Assembly (NCBI RefSeq): GCF_029626025.1
Contig: NZ_JARUBF010000001.1
Coordinates: 4,030,001-4,094,000, forward strand
Length of the DNA: 64,000 bases
Origin: Solwaraspora sp. WMMD406
Lineage (GTDB): Bacteria; Actinomycetota; Actinomycetes; Mycobacteriales; Micromonosporaceae
Direction of reading: 5' to 3'
Shown here piece after piece: positions 35,436 to 43,768 of this stretch. The position numbers were made by a program, and so were the translations under genes. Under the pieces are notes generated by a model. The model saw only the letters and a program-made list of their open reading frames with translations. It was not told where the DNA came from and did not search any database. The first letter of the stretch is position 1. Every line of letters starts with the position of its first letter.

Positions 35436-36710
35436 GTGCGCGGCCGTTTCGCCACGTCGATCGCGGTGGACCGGGCGCTGCGTCCGGCCGTGGCCGCCCA
35501 GGCGGCCAGCGTCGTCGGCACCCACGTCGCCGCGCTGGCCCTGCCGACCGTGGCCGTACTCGTCCTGCACGCCTCGCCGGTCGCGGCGGCCACCCTGTTC
35601 GCCCTGGAGTACGGCGCCCAGGCGATCGCCGCGCCCCTGCTCGGCGTGGTGGTCGACCGGGTCACCGACCGGCGGCGGCTGCTGGTCCTCGCCAGCGCCG
35701 GTACGGCTGTCGCGGTGCTCGCCGTACCCGTCGCCCACCTGGCCGGGGTCCTTTCCCTGCCGCTGCTCTACGCCGTCGCCGCCCTGTCCGGGATCCTCGG
35801 CGGGCTGGTCACCATCGGGGTGCAGGCGACCGTGCCGCAACTGGTCGCACCCGAGCGCCTCGTCGGCGCCAACGCCGCCCTGGCTGGAGCCCAGTCGGCC
35901 GGGCAGATCGCCGGTCCGGCGCTGGCCGGCTGGCTGGTGCAGACCCTCGGCGGGGCCCTGGCGATGTCGGCCAACGCGGTTGGCCAGGCGTTGGCCGCGC
36001 TCGGTTTCGCCGCGTTGCGCCCCCGGCCGGTGGCCCCGTCCGCGACGCCGGCGGGGGCGACGCGGCAGCGTCCGTTGCGCGACCTGCGCGACGGTGTCGC
36101 TGCCCTGCGCGGCCGGCCCGTGCTGGTCCGGATCGCGGTCACGGCGGCGGCGCTCAACCTCGGCGGCTCGGCGATCGGCGGCCTGTACGTGCTGTACGCG
36201 TACCGGATCCTGCAGGTCTCGCCGTGGCTGCTCGGCCTCACGTTCGCGGTCAACAGCGTGGCCGCCGTGGTGGCGGTGCTGACCGCCGGCCGGGTGGTCG
36301 CCCGGCTGGGTCACACCCGGGTGGTGCCGGTTTTCGCGCCGGCCGCCGGTGCCGCGCTGATGCTGATCCCGCTGGCGTCGGTGACCCCGCCGGTGGTGAC
36401 GCTGATCTGCTACGAGGCGGTCTTCGGCTACTGCGCGACGGTCTGGCTGATCGCCTCGGTGTCTCTGCAGCAGTCGCTCGTCCCGGCGCGTCTGCTGGGC
36501 CGGGTGCTCGCGCTCAGCCGGTCGTTGGCGGTGATCGCGGTGCCGGTCGGCGCACTCGCGGCCGGTGTCCTGGCGCAGGTCTGGGGGGTGTTGCCGGCGC
36601 TGACCGGGTTCGCCGCCGTCGCTTTCCTGGGTACGGTCGCAGCGGTCTCCCGTACAGTGGCGGCACCCCGGGCCGATCAGCCGGAAGCTTCAGATCAAAC
36701 ACTTCCGTAG
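35436..36710 (+). CDS. MFS exporter of the RiPP-type cluster
   Basis: 424 aa with about 12 hydrophobic segments, of the EntS-like MFS_3 type: HVAALALPTVAVLVLHASPVAAATLFALEYGAQAIAAPLLGVVVDRVTDRRRLLV shows the conserved first loop between helices 2 and 3. Start is GTG 35436, with GAGGAG seven bases upstream. It is the first gene on the plus side of the cluster and probably exports the product or gives self-resistance. Transcription is divergent from the diiron/radical SAM operon through the direct-repeat region. Confidence 0.9.
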   Translation: MRGRFATSIAVDRALRPAVAAQAASVVGTHVAALALPTVAVLVLHASPVAAATLFALEYGAQAIAAPLLGVVVDRVTDRRRLLVLASAGTAVAVLAVPVAHLAGVLSLPLLYAVAALSGILGGLVTIGVQATVPQLVAPERLVGANAALAGAQSAGQIAGPALAGWLVQTLGGALAMSANAVGQALAALGFAALRPRPVAPSATPAGATRQRPLRDLRDGVAALRGRPVLVRIAVTAAALNLGGSAIGGLYVLYAYRILQVSPWLLGLTFAVNSVAAVVAVLTAGRVVARLGHTRVVPVFAPAAGAALMLIPLASVTPPVVTLICYEAVFGYCATVWLIASVSLQQSLVPARLLGRVLALSRSLAVIAVPVGALAAGVLAQVWGVLPALTGFAAVAFLGTVAAVSRTVAAPRADQPEASDQTLP

Positions 36711-36716
36711 CATCGA

Positions 36717-36745
36717 TTGACTTCGACGCCAATTTCTGCTATTTC
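36717..36745 (+). promoter_or_regulatory. Possible promoter after the MFS gene
   Basis: TTGACT and TATTTC are separated by 17 bp, 7 bp after the MFS stop. It would give a long leader before the E1 alpha gene. Weaker than the site at 36784. Confidence 0.35.
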
Positions 36746-36783
36746 CCGGGGTCTCGTCCTCGGGATCATCCTTTTACTAGCTG

Positions 36784-36814
36784 TTCACACAACGGCGGTC
36801 GGCGTAATTATAAT
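36784..36814 (+). promoter_or_regulatory. Probable promoter of the E1 alpha/E1 beta/aminotransferase operon
   Basis: A perfect TATAAT at 36809-36814, rare in such GC-rich DNA, with TTCACA 19 bp upstream (a long spacer). A transcript would start near 36821, about 63 bases before the E1 alpha ATG. Confidence 0.5.
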
Positions 36815-36883
36815 GACGGCATTCGGGTGGCCCGGCCGCCCGGCTAATGGCGACGGCTGCCTGAGGGGGCGGGACCGCGAAGA

Positions 36884-37975
36884 ATGGACCTGTCGAGCGC
36901 GTACCGAGAGATGGTCCGGATCAGGATGTTCGAGGAACGGGTCCTGGAGTGCGCCGCCGCCGGGCTGGTCCCGGGTTCGGTGCACCCCTACACCGGGCAG
37001 GAGGCGGTCGCCGTCGGGGTGCTGGCCGCCCGGCGGCCCGACGAGTGGGTGGCCAGCTTCTACCGCTGCCACGGACACGCGTTGGCCGCCGGGGTGTCCG
37101 CGACCGGTCTGCTGCGCGAGATCCTCGGCCGGGCCGGCGGAGTCTGCGGCGGCAAGGCCGGATCGATGCACATCGCCGACCGTTCCCGGCATCTGCTGGG
37201 TGCCAGTTCCATCGTGGCCGCGCAGCTGCCGATCGCGGCCGGCGCGGCGATGGCGGAGAAGGCCGCCGGGGCCGGACGGGCGGTCATCGCGTTCTGCGGC
37301 GACGGCGCGTTCGGCGCCGGGGTCACCTACGAGACGCTCACCGTGGCCGCCCTGCACGGACTGCCGCTGCTGCTGGTCTGCGAGGAGAACGGCTGGCAGG
37401 ACCACACCCGCAGCGACCTGGTCCGACACCGCACGCCCGCGTTGATCGCCCAGGGCCTGGGCCTGGACTGCGCCGAGGTCGACGGCAACGACGTGACCGC
37501 CGTGCACGACGCCGCCGACACGGCGCTGCGCCGCTGCCGGGCCGGGGTGCCGCAGGTCGTGGTCGCCCACACCTACCTGCGGCACTTCCACGCCCAACTC
37601 GGATCGCAGCCACCGGCGGAGTACCGGCCGGCGGACGAACGGGACCACTGGTTCGCCCGGGATCCGCTGGTCCTGGCCGAGTCGGCGCTGGCTGACTCGG
37701 TCCTGGCCGAGTCGGCGCTGGCCGCGTCCGGGCCCGCCGACCCGACTGTGGCCGCGTCCGGGCCCGCCGACCCGACTCGCGGCGCGGCGGCGGCGATCCG
37801 CGCCGACGTCGCGCGGGAGATGGCCGACGTGTTCGCCGACGCGCTCGGCGCCGACCCGCCCGACCCGGCGACCGCCACGACAGCCGTCACCACGGTGGCG
37901 TGGCCCGAGCACGCCGTCCGGCCGGAACCCGGCGGATCGCCACAGCGGGCCGCGTCGCCGGAGCCGGTCGGATGA
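36884..37975 (+). CDS. Thiamine-diphosphate-dependent 2-oxoacid dehydrogenase E1 alpha-like subunit
   Basis: 363 aa. The E1 alpha fold is shown by MVRIRMFEERVLECAAAGLVPG, SFYRCHGHALAAG, GGKAGSMHIAD and the thiamine diphosphate motif GDGAFGAG...EENGW (GDG 139-141, N169). The C-terminus has an odd linker (about residues 265-305) made of repeated LAESALA and VAASGPADPT units. Its stop overlaps the E1 beta start. No E2 acyltransferase or E3 gene is present, so it probably does not run a normal dehydrogenase complex; decarboxylation or carboligation of a 2-oxo acid feeding the aminotransferase is a more likely role. The substrate is unknown. Confidence 0.88.
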   Translation: MDLSSAYREMVRIRMFEERVLECAAAGLVPGSVHPYTGQEAVAVGVLAARRPDEWVASFYRCHGHALAAGVSATGLLREILGRAGGVCGGKAGSMHIADRSRHLLGASSIVAAQLPIAAGAAMAEKAAGAGRAVIAFCGDGAFGAGVTYETLTVAALHGLPLLLVCEENGWQDHTRSDLVRHRTPALIAQGLGLDCAEVDGNDVTAVHDAADTALRRCRAGVPQVVVAHTYLRHFHAQLGSQPPAEYRPADERDHWFARDPLVLAESALADSVLAESALAASGPADPTVAASGPADPTRGAAAAIRADVAREMADVFADALGADPPDPATATTAVTTVAWPEHAVRPEPGGSPQRAASPEPVG

Positions 37976-39003
37976 GCCGGCGGCACCCCTCGGTCGCGGC
38001 CGTACGCGGCGCGCTCGCCGACCAACCCGAGCTCAGCATGTTCTGCACCTACCAGCAGCCCGACCTGATCGAACTCTTCGGTGCCGAGCGGATGGTCCGC
38101 CTGCCGATCGCCGAGAACGCGATGCTCGGCATGGCGGTCGGGATGGCGCTGCTCGGCCGGCGGGTCCTGGTCAGCATCGCCCGGGCCGCGTTCCTGTTCA
38201 GCGCCTTCGACCAGCTGATCAACGAAGCCACCAAATGGCGGTACATGTCCGACGGACAGTTCACCGTACCGATCGTCATCCGTGGCCTGACCCAGGGCGG
38301 CGAACACCTGGGCGCCCAGCACGAACACGCCGCGCACGGCATGCTCAGCCAGATTCCCGGGCTGGTGGTCGCCGTACCCGGGTCACCCAACGCCGCCGCC
38401 GGACTGCTGCGTACCGCGCTGGTCCACCCCGACCCGGTCGTCGTGCTGGAATCGCCCCGGCTGTACGGCCCCGACTGGGCGGAGCTGCCCGAGCCGGAGC
38501 CGAACGCCGACCCGCTGCCGTTCGGCGTCGCCGGACAGGCCCGACCCGGTGGCGGCCTCACCCTGGTCGGCATCGGCAACACCGTCGCCACCTGCCTGCG
38601 GGCCGCCGCCACCCTGGACCGGGACGGGCTGCGCGTCCAGGTGGTGGACCTGCGTACCGCCGCACCGCTGGACCTCGACGGGGTCGCCGGCCTGGTCGAC
38701 GGCGCGGGCCCGGTCGTGCTGGTCGACGAGGCACCGGCCGGTGCCAGCGTGATGTCCGCGCTCGGCCTGCACCTGGTCCGTGCCGGCGTGGTCGCGCCGG
38801 ACCGCCTCGACGTCCTCGCCGGCGCGCCGGTACCGGCGCCGGTGAGTCCACCGCTGGTCGCCGCTCTGCTTCCGGACGAGCGGCGGGTCGTCACCGCCGC
38901 CCGCGCGCTGCTGGACCGGCACCGACCAGGGCGGGTCGCGGCCGGTGCGGGTGCCGGCACCGCACCGGCCACCGTGAACCCCGCCACCGAGGAGCCGAGA
39001 TGA
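37972..39003 (+). CDS. Thiamine-diphosphate-dependent dehydrogenase E1 beta-like subunit
   Basis: 343 aa. The pyrimidine-binding transketolase-like domain includes RMVRLPIAENAMLGMAVGMALLGRRVLVSIARAAFLFSAFDQLINEATKWRYMS, with the conserved glutamate in IAEN. The C-terminal transketolase domain starts near GGGLTLVGIGNTVATCLRAA. It forms the heterotetramer with the E1 alpha-like protein; the genes overlap by four bases. The stop overlaps the aminotransferase ATG. The last 25 residues are an Ala/Gly/Pro-rich tail. Confidence 0.87.
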   Translation: MSRRHPSVAAVRGALADQPELSMFCTYQQPDLIELFGAERMVRLPIAENAMLGMAVGMALLGRRVLVSIARAAFLFSAFDQLINEATKWRYMSDGQFTVPIVIRGLTQGGEHLGAQHEHAAHGMLSQIPGLVVAVPGSPNAAAGLLRTALVHPDPVVVLESPRLYGPDWAELPEPEPNADPLPFGVAGQARPGGGLTLVGIGNTVATCLRAAATLDRDGLRVQVVDLRTAAPLDLDGVAGLVDGAGPVVLVDEAPAGASVMSALGLHLVRAGVVAPDRLDVLAGAPVPAPVSPPLVAALLPDERRVVTAARALLDRHRPGRVAAGAGAGTAPATVNPATEEPR

Positions 39004-40340
39004 TCGATCCGTCCACATACCACGCCTGGCACGGCATCGTCCCGATGGGGGAGTTCCTGGCCGAGTCCGACCCGGGCATGTTCCTGGTCGGTGGTGAAGG
39101 CAGCCACGTGATCGACCGGGCCGGCCGGCGCTACCTGGACGCCCGGTCCTCGATGTGGAACGTCACGCTCGGCTACTCCTGCGAGCCGGTCAAGGCAGCC
39201 ATCCGCCGGCAGCTCGGCGACCTGCCCTCCGGCACGGTGATGCGCTACGAACACCCGCCGCAGATCACCGTCGACTACGCGGCCGCGCTCGCCGCCTGGC
39301 TCCCGCCGACGCTGCGGCACATCCGGTTCGGCAACACCGGCAGCCAGATGACCGAGGCGGCGGCGATGCTGTCCCGCTTCCACCGCCGGATGACCGGGGA
39401 GACCGGCCGCGAGTACGTCGTCGCCGTACACGGCAGCTACCACGGCACCGGGCCGCTGGCGACCGCGCTGACCGGGGAACAGATCCTGCACGAGTGGTCG
39501 GCCCCGCTCGACGACCGTACGGTGCACGTCGCGGCGGCACCGGCCGACGGCTGCGACGACAGCTGCGGCGGCCGCCGTGACGACGACTGCGTACGGCCGC
39601 TCGCGGAGGTCGTCGACCGGCTCGGACCCCAGCGGGTGACCGCTGTCATCGTCGAGCCGGTGATGGGCAACTACCTCCACGCCGCCAGCACCCACCAGTT
39701 GGAGTCGTTGATCCGCTACTGCCGGGGGCACGGCGTCCACGTCATCGTCGACGAGGTCACCACCGGAGCCGGCCGGGTGGCTGCGATGACGGTGAGCGGC
39801 CGGCTGGCGCTGGAACCGGACATGATCGTGCTGGGCAAGGGGCTGAGCGCCGGCTACTTCCCGTTGACCGCGCTCGCGGTGGCCGATCCGATCTTCGACG
39901 CGTTGGCCACGCCGCCGGTCCGGCTCGGCTTCCCCAACGGCTCCACCACCGACGGCCATCCGCTCGGCGCGGCCGCCGGGCTGGCCGTCCTGGAGATCCT
40001 GACCGCCGACGGCTTCCTCGACGGGGTCCGCGAGCGCGGCCGCCAGCTGCGCGACACGCTCCTGGACACCCTCGCCGACGATCCGCACGTCGGCGACGTC
40101 CGTGGCGAGGGGATGCTGCTCGGTCTGGAGTTGCGCTACCGCGACGGTACGCCGTGGACGCTGCGCGACGTCTACCGGCTGCGGCTGGCCTGCCGGGACA
40201 ACGGGCTGCTCGTCAGCTACGCGGACGGGGTGATGCCGTTGCTGCCACCGTTGACGATCAGTGTCGACGAGTGCGCCGAACTGGCCACGGTCCTCGGCAA
40301 GACGATCACCGCGTACGCCGCCGAGCATCTGACGAGCTAG
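39000..40340 (+). CDS. Class III PLP-dependent aminotransferase
   Basis: 446 aa. PLP phosphate-binding GNTGS (111-115), the D251 that contacts the pyridine nitrogen in IVDEVTTGAGR, and the Schiff-base lysine K280 in VLGKGLSAGYFP are all present. The family transfers amino groups to aldehydes, ketones or omega-positions. ATG 39000 overlaps the E1 beta stop, so its substrate is probably the product of the E1 pair. An insertion near residues 184-198 with three cysteines and several Asp residues (DGCDDSCGGRRDDDC) is unusual and might bind metal. The daptide RiPPs also use a class III aminotransferase, but their other genes are absent here. Confidence 0.92.
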   Translation: MIDPSTYHAWHGIVPMGEFLAESDPGMFLVGGEGSHVIDRAGRRYLDARSSMWNVTLGYSCEPVKAAIRRQLGDLPSGTVMRYEHPPQITVDYAAALAAWLPPTLRHIRFGNTGSQMTEAAAMLSRFHRRMTGETGREYVVAVHGSYHGTGPLATALTGEQILHEWSAPLDDRTVHVAAAPADGCDDSCGGRRDDDCVRPLAEVVDRLGPQRVTAVIVEPVMGNYLHAASTHQLESLIRYCRGHGVHVIVDEVTTGAGRVAAMTVSGRLALEPDMIVLGKGLSAGYFPLTALAVADPIFDALATPPVRLGFPNGSTTDGHPLGAAAGLAVLEILTADGFLDGVRERGRQLRDTLLDTLADDPHVGDVRGEGMLLGLELRYRDGTPWTLRDVYRLRLACRDNGLLVSYADGVMPLLPPLTISVDECAELATVLGKTITAYAAEHLTS

Positions 40341-40375
40341 CCTGTCGCGCTAGCCTGTCGCGCCGGCCTGTCGCG
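40337..40375. repeat. Three 13-bp tandem repeats at the end of the aminotransferase gene
   Basis: CTAGCCTGTCGCG occurs twice, then CCGGCCTGTCGCG, followed by part of a fourth copy. The array starts within the stop codon of the aminotransferase and lies between convergent genes. No function is evident. Confidence 0.7.
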
Positions 40376-40384
40376 CCGGCCGGG

Positions 40385-41074
40385 TCAGCCGTCGCGCCGA
40401 CCGGTCTTGGTGTCGACAAGCGGCACCCGTGCCGGCTCGTCGATCGCCCAGCGGCGGGCCAGCGCGGTGGCGCCGACGACGGCGGCGACGACGAGTCCGA
40501 TCTCGACGGCGACGATGGCGGGCACCAGGCTGTACCCGGTCGACCAGGCGAAGGCGATGGTGATCGGGGTGACCCCGACGCCGGCGAGCGGCATGAGGAT
40601 CAGCATCCGGTTGGCGGTGGTGCGGACCCTCGGCAGGTGGCGTAGCCGGGTCCGTACGGCGATGACCGCGCCGGCGACCAGCAGCGCGGCGGGGATTCCG
40701 TAGTACACGACGATCGCCAGGAGCAGTGGCACCGCGAACGTACGCGGCAGGTCGACCAGGTGTACCGCCACGGGGTAGATGACCATCATCGCCAGGTAGC
40801 CGGCGACGGCGCCGACCACGGAACCGGCGAGCGCGGTGCGCACGACGCGGCCGTACTCGGCCGGGAGCCGGACGACACCGGCCTCGTCGGCCAGGCGTCG
40901 GGCGAATCCGGCGACGTCGGCGCCGAGCAGCTGGGCCGGGGTGATGCCGTCGACGGCCGCCGACTCCAGATCCAGTCGCAGGTCGGCGGCGAGCGTCGCC
41001 CGGTCGGCGCGGGTCACGCCGTACGCCCGCCAGGCGGAATCGGCGGCGGCGATCGTGTCGTCGATGGTGTCCAC
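40385..41074 (-). CDS. Membrane protein with N-terminal HAAS/permease-prefix-like domain
   Basis: 229 aa. The soluble N-terminus (about residues 1-80) resembles the short helical domain found in proteins paired with PadR regulators (HAAS type): DLRLDLESAAVDGITPAQLLGADVAGFARRLADEAG. About four to five transmembrane helices follow (from AGSVVGAVAGYLAMMVIYPVAV on). The GTG 41074 start has GAGGAG six bases upstream and is 2 bases from the PadR stop. The pair probably senses membrane or cell-wall signals; the exact function of this family is not known. Confidence 0.7.
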   Translation of the reverse strand: MDTIDDTIAAADSAWRAYGVTRADRATLAADLRLDLESAAVDGITPAQLLGADVAGFARRLADEAGVVRLPAEYGRVVRTALAGSVVGAVAGYLAMMVIYPVAVHLVDLPRTFAVPLLLAIVVYYGIPAALLVAGAVIAVRTRLRHLPRVRTTANRMLILMPLAGVGVTPITIAFAWSTGYSLVPAIVAVEIGLVVAAVVGATALARRWAIDEPARVPLVDTKTGRRDG

Positions 41075-41076
41075 GG

Positions 41077-41454
41077 TCAACTCCTCGGGCGGTCGTGGGC
41101 GGCATCGGTGAGGGTGGCGTCGACGATGCCGACGAACTGGGTCCACTGTCGTCGCCAGGCCAGCAGCCGCTGGTGGCCGGTCTCGGTGAGCGCGTAGACC
41201 TTGCGGGCCGGACCGCTGGGGCTGGGCTGCAGCTCGTCGACGACCAGGCCGAGTCGGCGCATCCGGGTCAGCAGGGGATAGATAGTGCCGTAGCCAACGT
41301 CGGGGAAGCCGGCGGCGGCGAATCGGCGGACAAGTTCGTACCCGTGGGCGGACTCCTTGGCCAGCAGGGCGAGTAGGCACATGTCGAGAGCGCCACGCAG
41401 CAGCTGGGTCCGCCGATCGCTCTCCTCCGCCGGGTCCAGCCCTTTCACTATCAT
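41077..41454 (-). CDS. PadR-family transcriptional regulator
   Basis: 125 aa. Winged-helix PadR domain: LRGALDMCLLALLAKESAHGYELVRRFAAAGFPDVGYGTIYPLLTRMRRLGLVVDE, then RKVYALTETGHQRLLAWRRQW. The typical PadR N-terminus and the Y-TIYPLL-R recognition helix are intact. It is co-transcribed with the membrane protein and probably autoregulates the pair; ATGATAGTG repeats around its start (41453-41468) may be part of its operator. Nothing links it to the neighbouring RiPP-type genes. Confidence 0.93.
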   Translation of the reverse strand: MIVKGLDPAEESDRRTQLLRGALDMCLLALLAKESAHGYELVRRFAAAGFPDVGYGTIYPLLTRMRRLGLVVDELQPSPSGPARKVYALTETGHQRLLAWRRQWTQFVGIVDATLTDAAHDRPRS

Positions 41455-41540
41455 GCGTCACATGATAGTGCGGCAATCAGGTCACGTCAACTACTAGGCG
41501 ACGCCGAATAGCAGCCTGCCCCGGAGCCACCGGAAACGAA

Positions 41541-41605
41541 CGGGGGTGGCCGGTCGGCCACCCCCGTGACGACGCGCCGCCGGGACCGCAGGCCCCGGCG
41601 GCGCG
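41541..41605 (-). terminator. Double hairpin after the S8 protease gene
   Basis: CGGGGGTGGCCG/CGGCCACCCCCG (41541-41566) and CGCGCCGCCGGG/CCCGGCGGCGCG (41573-41605) are two adjacent perfect 12-bp stems. They lie directly downstream of the protease stop (41613) in its transcript direction and before the PadR promoter. No U-run follows, as is common in GC-rich actinobacteria. Confidence 0.75.
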
Positions 41606-41612
41606 CGATGGT

Positions 41613-43307
41613 TCAGCGTCGCATCGGCGTGGTGACCGCCGCGTACGCGTCGACGATGCCGAACCCGTAGAAGCCGTTGAATCCGCTACCGCCCACGCAG
41701 TAGGCGTCCCACTCGGGGGAGCGGCCCTCGTTGGCGTACGACACCAGCCGTGGCTCCGGGCAGGCCTGCTTGGCGGCCGTCCGGTACAGCTGCGCCTCCA
41801 CCTTGTTCGGATCCATGGTCAACCCGCCGCGTCGGCGGTCCGGCTTGCCGTACTTGCTGACGATCAGCGCGGCCACCCCGGAGACGTGCGGCGACGCCAT
41901 CGAGGTGCCCTGGAGATAGGTGTAGTAGGCGCAGACACCGGCCGACGTGCACTCCTTGGCGACGAACGCCTCCGCGCCCGGCACGATGTTGCCGTCGGCG
42001 TCGACCGCGCCCTCCTCCTGCAGCACGTGCAGCGGGTACGCCGACAGGATGGTGTTGTCGTAGGTCCGGTGGGTCGGGGTGCCGAACCCGTCGCGGAACC
42101 AGCCACCCGGCGCCGCCACCGAGATCTGCTCGGTGCCGTAGTTGGAGTAGTCGGCCTTGGCCTTCGACGGGCCCAGAGCCGACACACCGATCACGTGCGG
42201 GCCCTCCACCGGCAGATCCCAGCAGGTGGCGTTGTCGATCGGACGCAGCCGCGGCGTACCGCCGTAGTTGGGGCTCGACGCGTCGTCGCGCGGCGCGCCC
42301 AGGTCCTCGTGGTTGTTGCCCAACGAGCCGATCAGGGTGACGTCGCGCCGGTGCGCGTAGCGCAGCGCCCGGTTCATCGCGACGATCGTGGCCCGCTGCG
42401 ACGCCTGCTCCTCCGCGGAGTCGGCCGGGTTGTTCAGGCAGTTGTAGAGCCACGGGTCGACGTAGAAGGACATGTTGACCACGTCCAGACCGGCGTCACC
42501 GGCGTAGACCAGGGCGTTGACGACCGAGTCGAGGAAGAAGTAGCCGGAGTCCTGGCCGCCCTTGAGCGCCACCAGCGTGACCTTGGGGGCGACACCGGAC
42601 AGTCCGAAACCGTCGGCGGCGGCGGCGATCGTGCCGGCGACGTGCGTGCCGTGTCCGCTGTCGTCGCGGTCCACCGGGTCGAGGCAGCCGGCCACCTCGC
42701 ACGGACCGTCGATGTCTTCGATGTCGGGGGCGAAGTTGCGCGACAACGAGTAGCTGAAGTTGGCCGCCAGGTCCGGGTGCTGGCCGTCGATGCCGGTGTC
42801 CAGCACACCGACGCTGACCCGCCGGTCGCCCGGCTCGACCGAGCGGGACTGGTCGGCCCGCATCATCGTCAGGCCCCACAGTTTGGTGTCGAGCGGATCC
42901 ATCGCGGTGCCGCGCGCGCCGGCCGCGCCGGCGGACCGACCGCCGACGATCCGGTGTTCCTGCTCGACGGCGTCGAACCGGGCCCGGGGCGCGTAGCCGA
43001 TGGCCCGCTTCTCGGCGGCACCGAGCAGCTCGGCCGCCTCGGCGACCCGGGCGGCGAAGTCCGCCTGGTCACTGACGACCTGGAACATGCCGACACTGGC
43101 GGTGCTGTCGACCACCGTGCCGCCTGCGGCCTCGATCGCGGCGACGGCGGCGACCGTACTGGTGCCCTCCTCGGCGACCACTGTGAACTCGGTGCTGTCG
43201 GCGGAGGCGTCGGGGGCGGCCATGGCCGGTCCGGCCGGTACGGCGCCCAACAGGGCCAGCGCCGTCGCGGTCGCGACGGCTCCGGCGGTGAAGCGTCTGC
43301 TCACCAC
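41613..43307 (-). CDS. Secreted S8 subtilisin-like serine protease
   Basis: 564 aa. Signal peptide MVSRRFTAGAVATATALALLG ending near PAMA (30), an I9-like prodomain (about 40-110) and the catalytic domain with D170 (VGVLDTGID), H219 (DDSGHGTHVAGT), N330 as oxyanion residue and S468 (QGTSMASPHVSG). All triad residues are present. Paired cysteines (C203/C208, C289, C361, C452/C458) suggest disulfides. It is an extracellular protease, perhaps for nutrition or development. It is divergent from the NACHT gene across 380 bp, but being exported it is unlikely to work with that cytosolic NTPase. Confidence 0.95.
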   Translation of the reverse strand: MVSRRFTAGAVATATALALLGAVPAGPAMAAPDASADSTEFTVVAEEGTSTVAAVAAIEAAGGTVVDSTASVGMFQVVSDQADFAARVAEAAELLGAAEKRAIGYAPRARFDAVEQEHRIVGGRSAGAAGARGTAMDPLDTKLWGLTMMRADQSRSVEPGDRRVSVGVLDTGIDGQHPDLAANFSYSLSRNFAPDIEDIDGPCEVAGCLDPVDRDDSGHGTHVAGTIAAAADGFGLSGVAPKVTLVALKGGQDSGYFFLDSVVNALVYAGDAGLDVVNMSFYVDPWLYNCLNNPADSAEEQASQRATIVAMNRALRYAHRRDVTLIGSLGNNHEDLGAPRDDASSPNYGGTPRLRPIDNATCWDLPVEGPHVIGVSALGPSKAKADYSNYGTEQISVAAPGGWFRDGFGTPTHRTYDNTILSAYPLHVLQEEGAVDADGNIVPGAEAFVAKECTSAGVCAYYTYLQGTSMASPHVSGVAALIVSKYGKPDRRRGGLTMDPNKVEAQLYRTAAKQACPEPRLVSYANEGRSPEWDAYCVGGSGFNGFYGFGIVDAYAAVTTPMRR

Positions 43308-43687
43308 ATCATCCCTTCAAGGCATGGGTACGTCGTGCGGGGATTCGGCGCCACTGTGCTCAGCGGCGTCCGGGGTAATCTACCGCCGCGAATCCCGGAT
43401 GTGGGTCCATCGTGAGCGGGGAATTGATCACGCGCGTGGCGGGCGGTCCGCCGAGGTGCCGGTCCCACCGCGTCCCCGTGCTCCTCCCCTCGGGTAAGAC
43501 ATCAAGCAATGGCGATATTTGCTGGTCCCTGCATTTCTCGATGCGGATTCAGTGGCATTGGCTCTGATGGGTACGCTGTCCCGGTAGGTCTCGATGGTGC
43601 GAAAAAATACATCGTGGACTTCGTCGTACGTGTGATGTGGCGATCCTGGTCGGACATCGATTCGGCACACATGTGAGGTGGGATCCG
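43308..43687. other. Divergent region between the S8 protease and NACHT genes
   Basis: 380 bp with no supported gene. It is more AT-rich toward the NACHT side (about 43490-43660), which would suit a promoter. I find no good -35/-10 pair or clear palindrome. Confidence 0.3.
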
Positions 43688-43768
43688 GTGGACTCGCTGC
43701 GGTGGTTGGCGGGCGCGACGGCGGCTGTCGGCGGCTGCGTCAACTGTGGCAGCAGCACCGCCCGATGA
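43688..43768 (+). CDS. Possible 26-aa ORF coupled to the NACHT gene
   Basis: GTG 43688 has GAGGTGGG about five bases upstream and reads MDSLRWLAGATAAVGG, then a CVNC pair, ending in TGA that overlaps the NACHT ATG at 43765 as ATGA. It may be a leader peptide for translational coupling or a micropeptide with a short hydrophobic stretch. The alternative is that the NACHT gene itself begins further upstream (GTG 43678) in the other frame. Confidence 0.35.
   Translation: MDSLRWLAGATAAVGGCVNCGSSTAR

Noticed and set aside
36813-36883. Possible third small peptide starting MTAFGWPGRP before E1 alpha
   Set aside because: It has no stop before running into the E1 alpha gene in another frame, and no ribosome binding site; the region is better read as promoter and leader.
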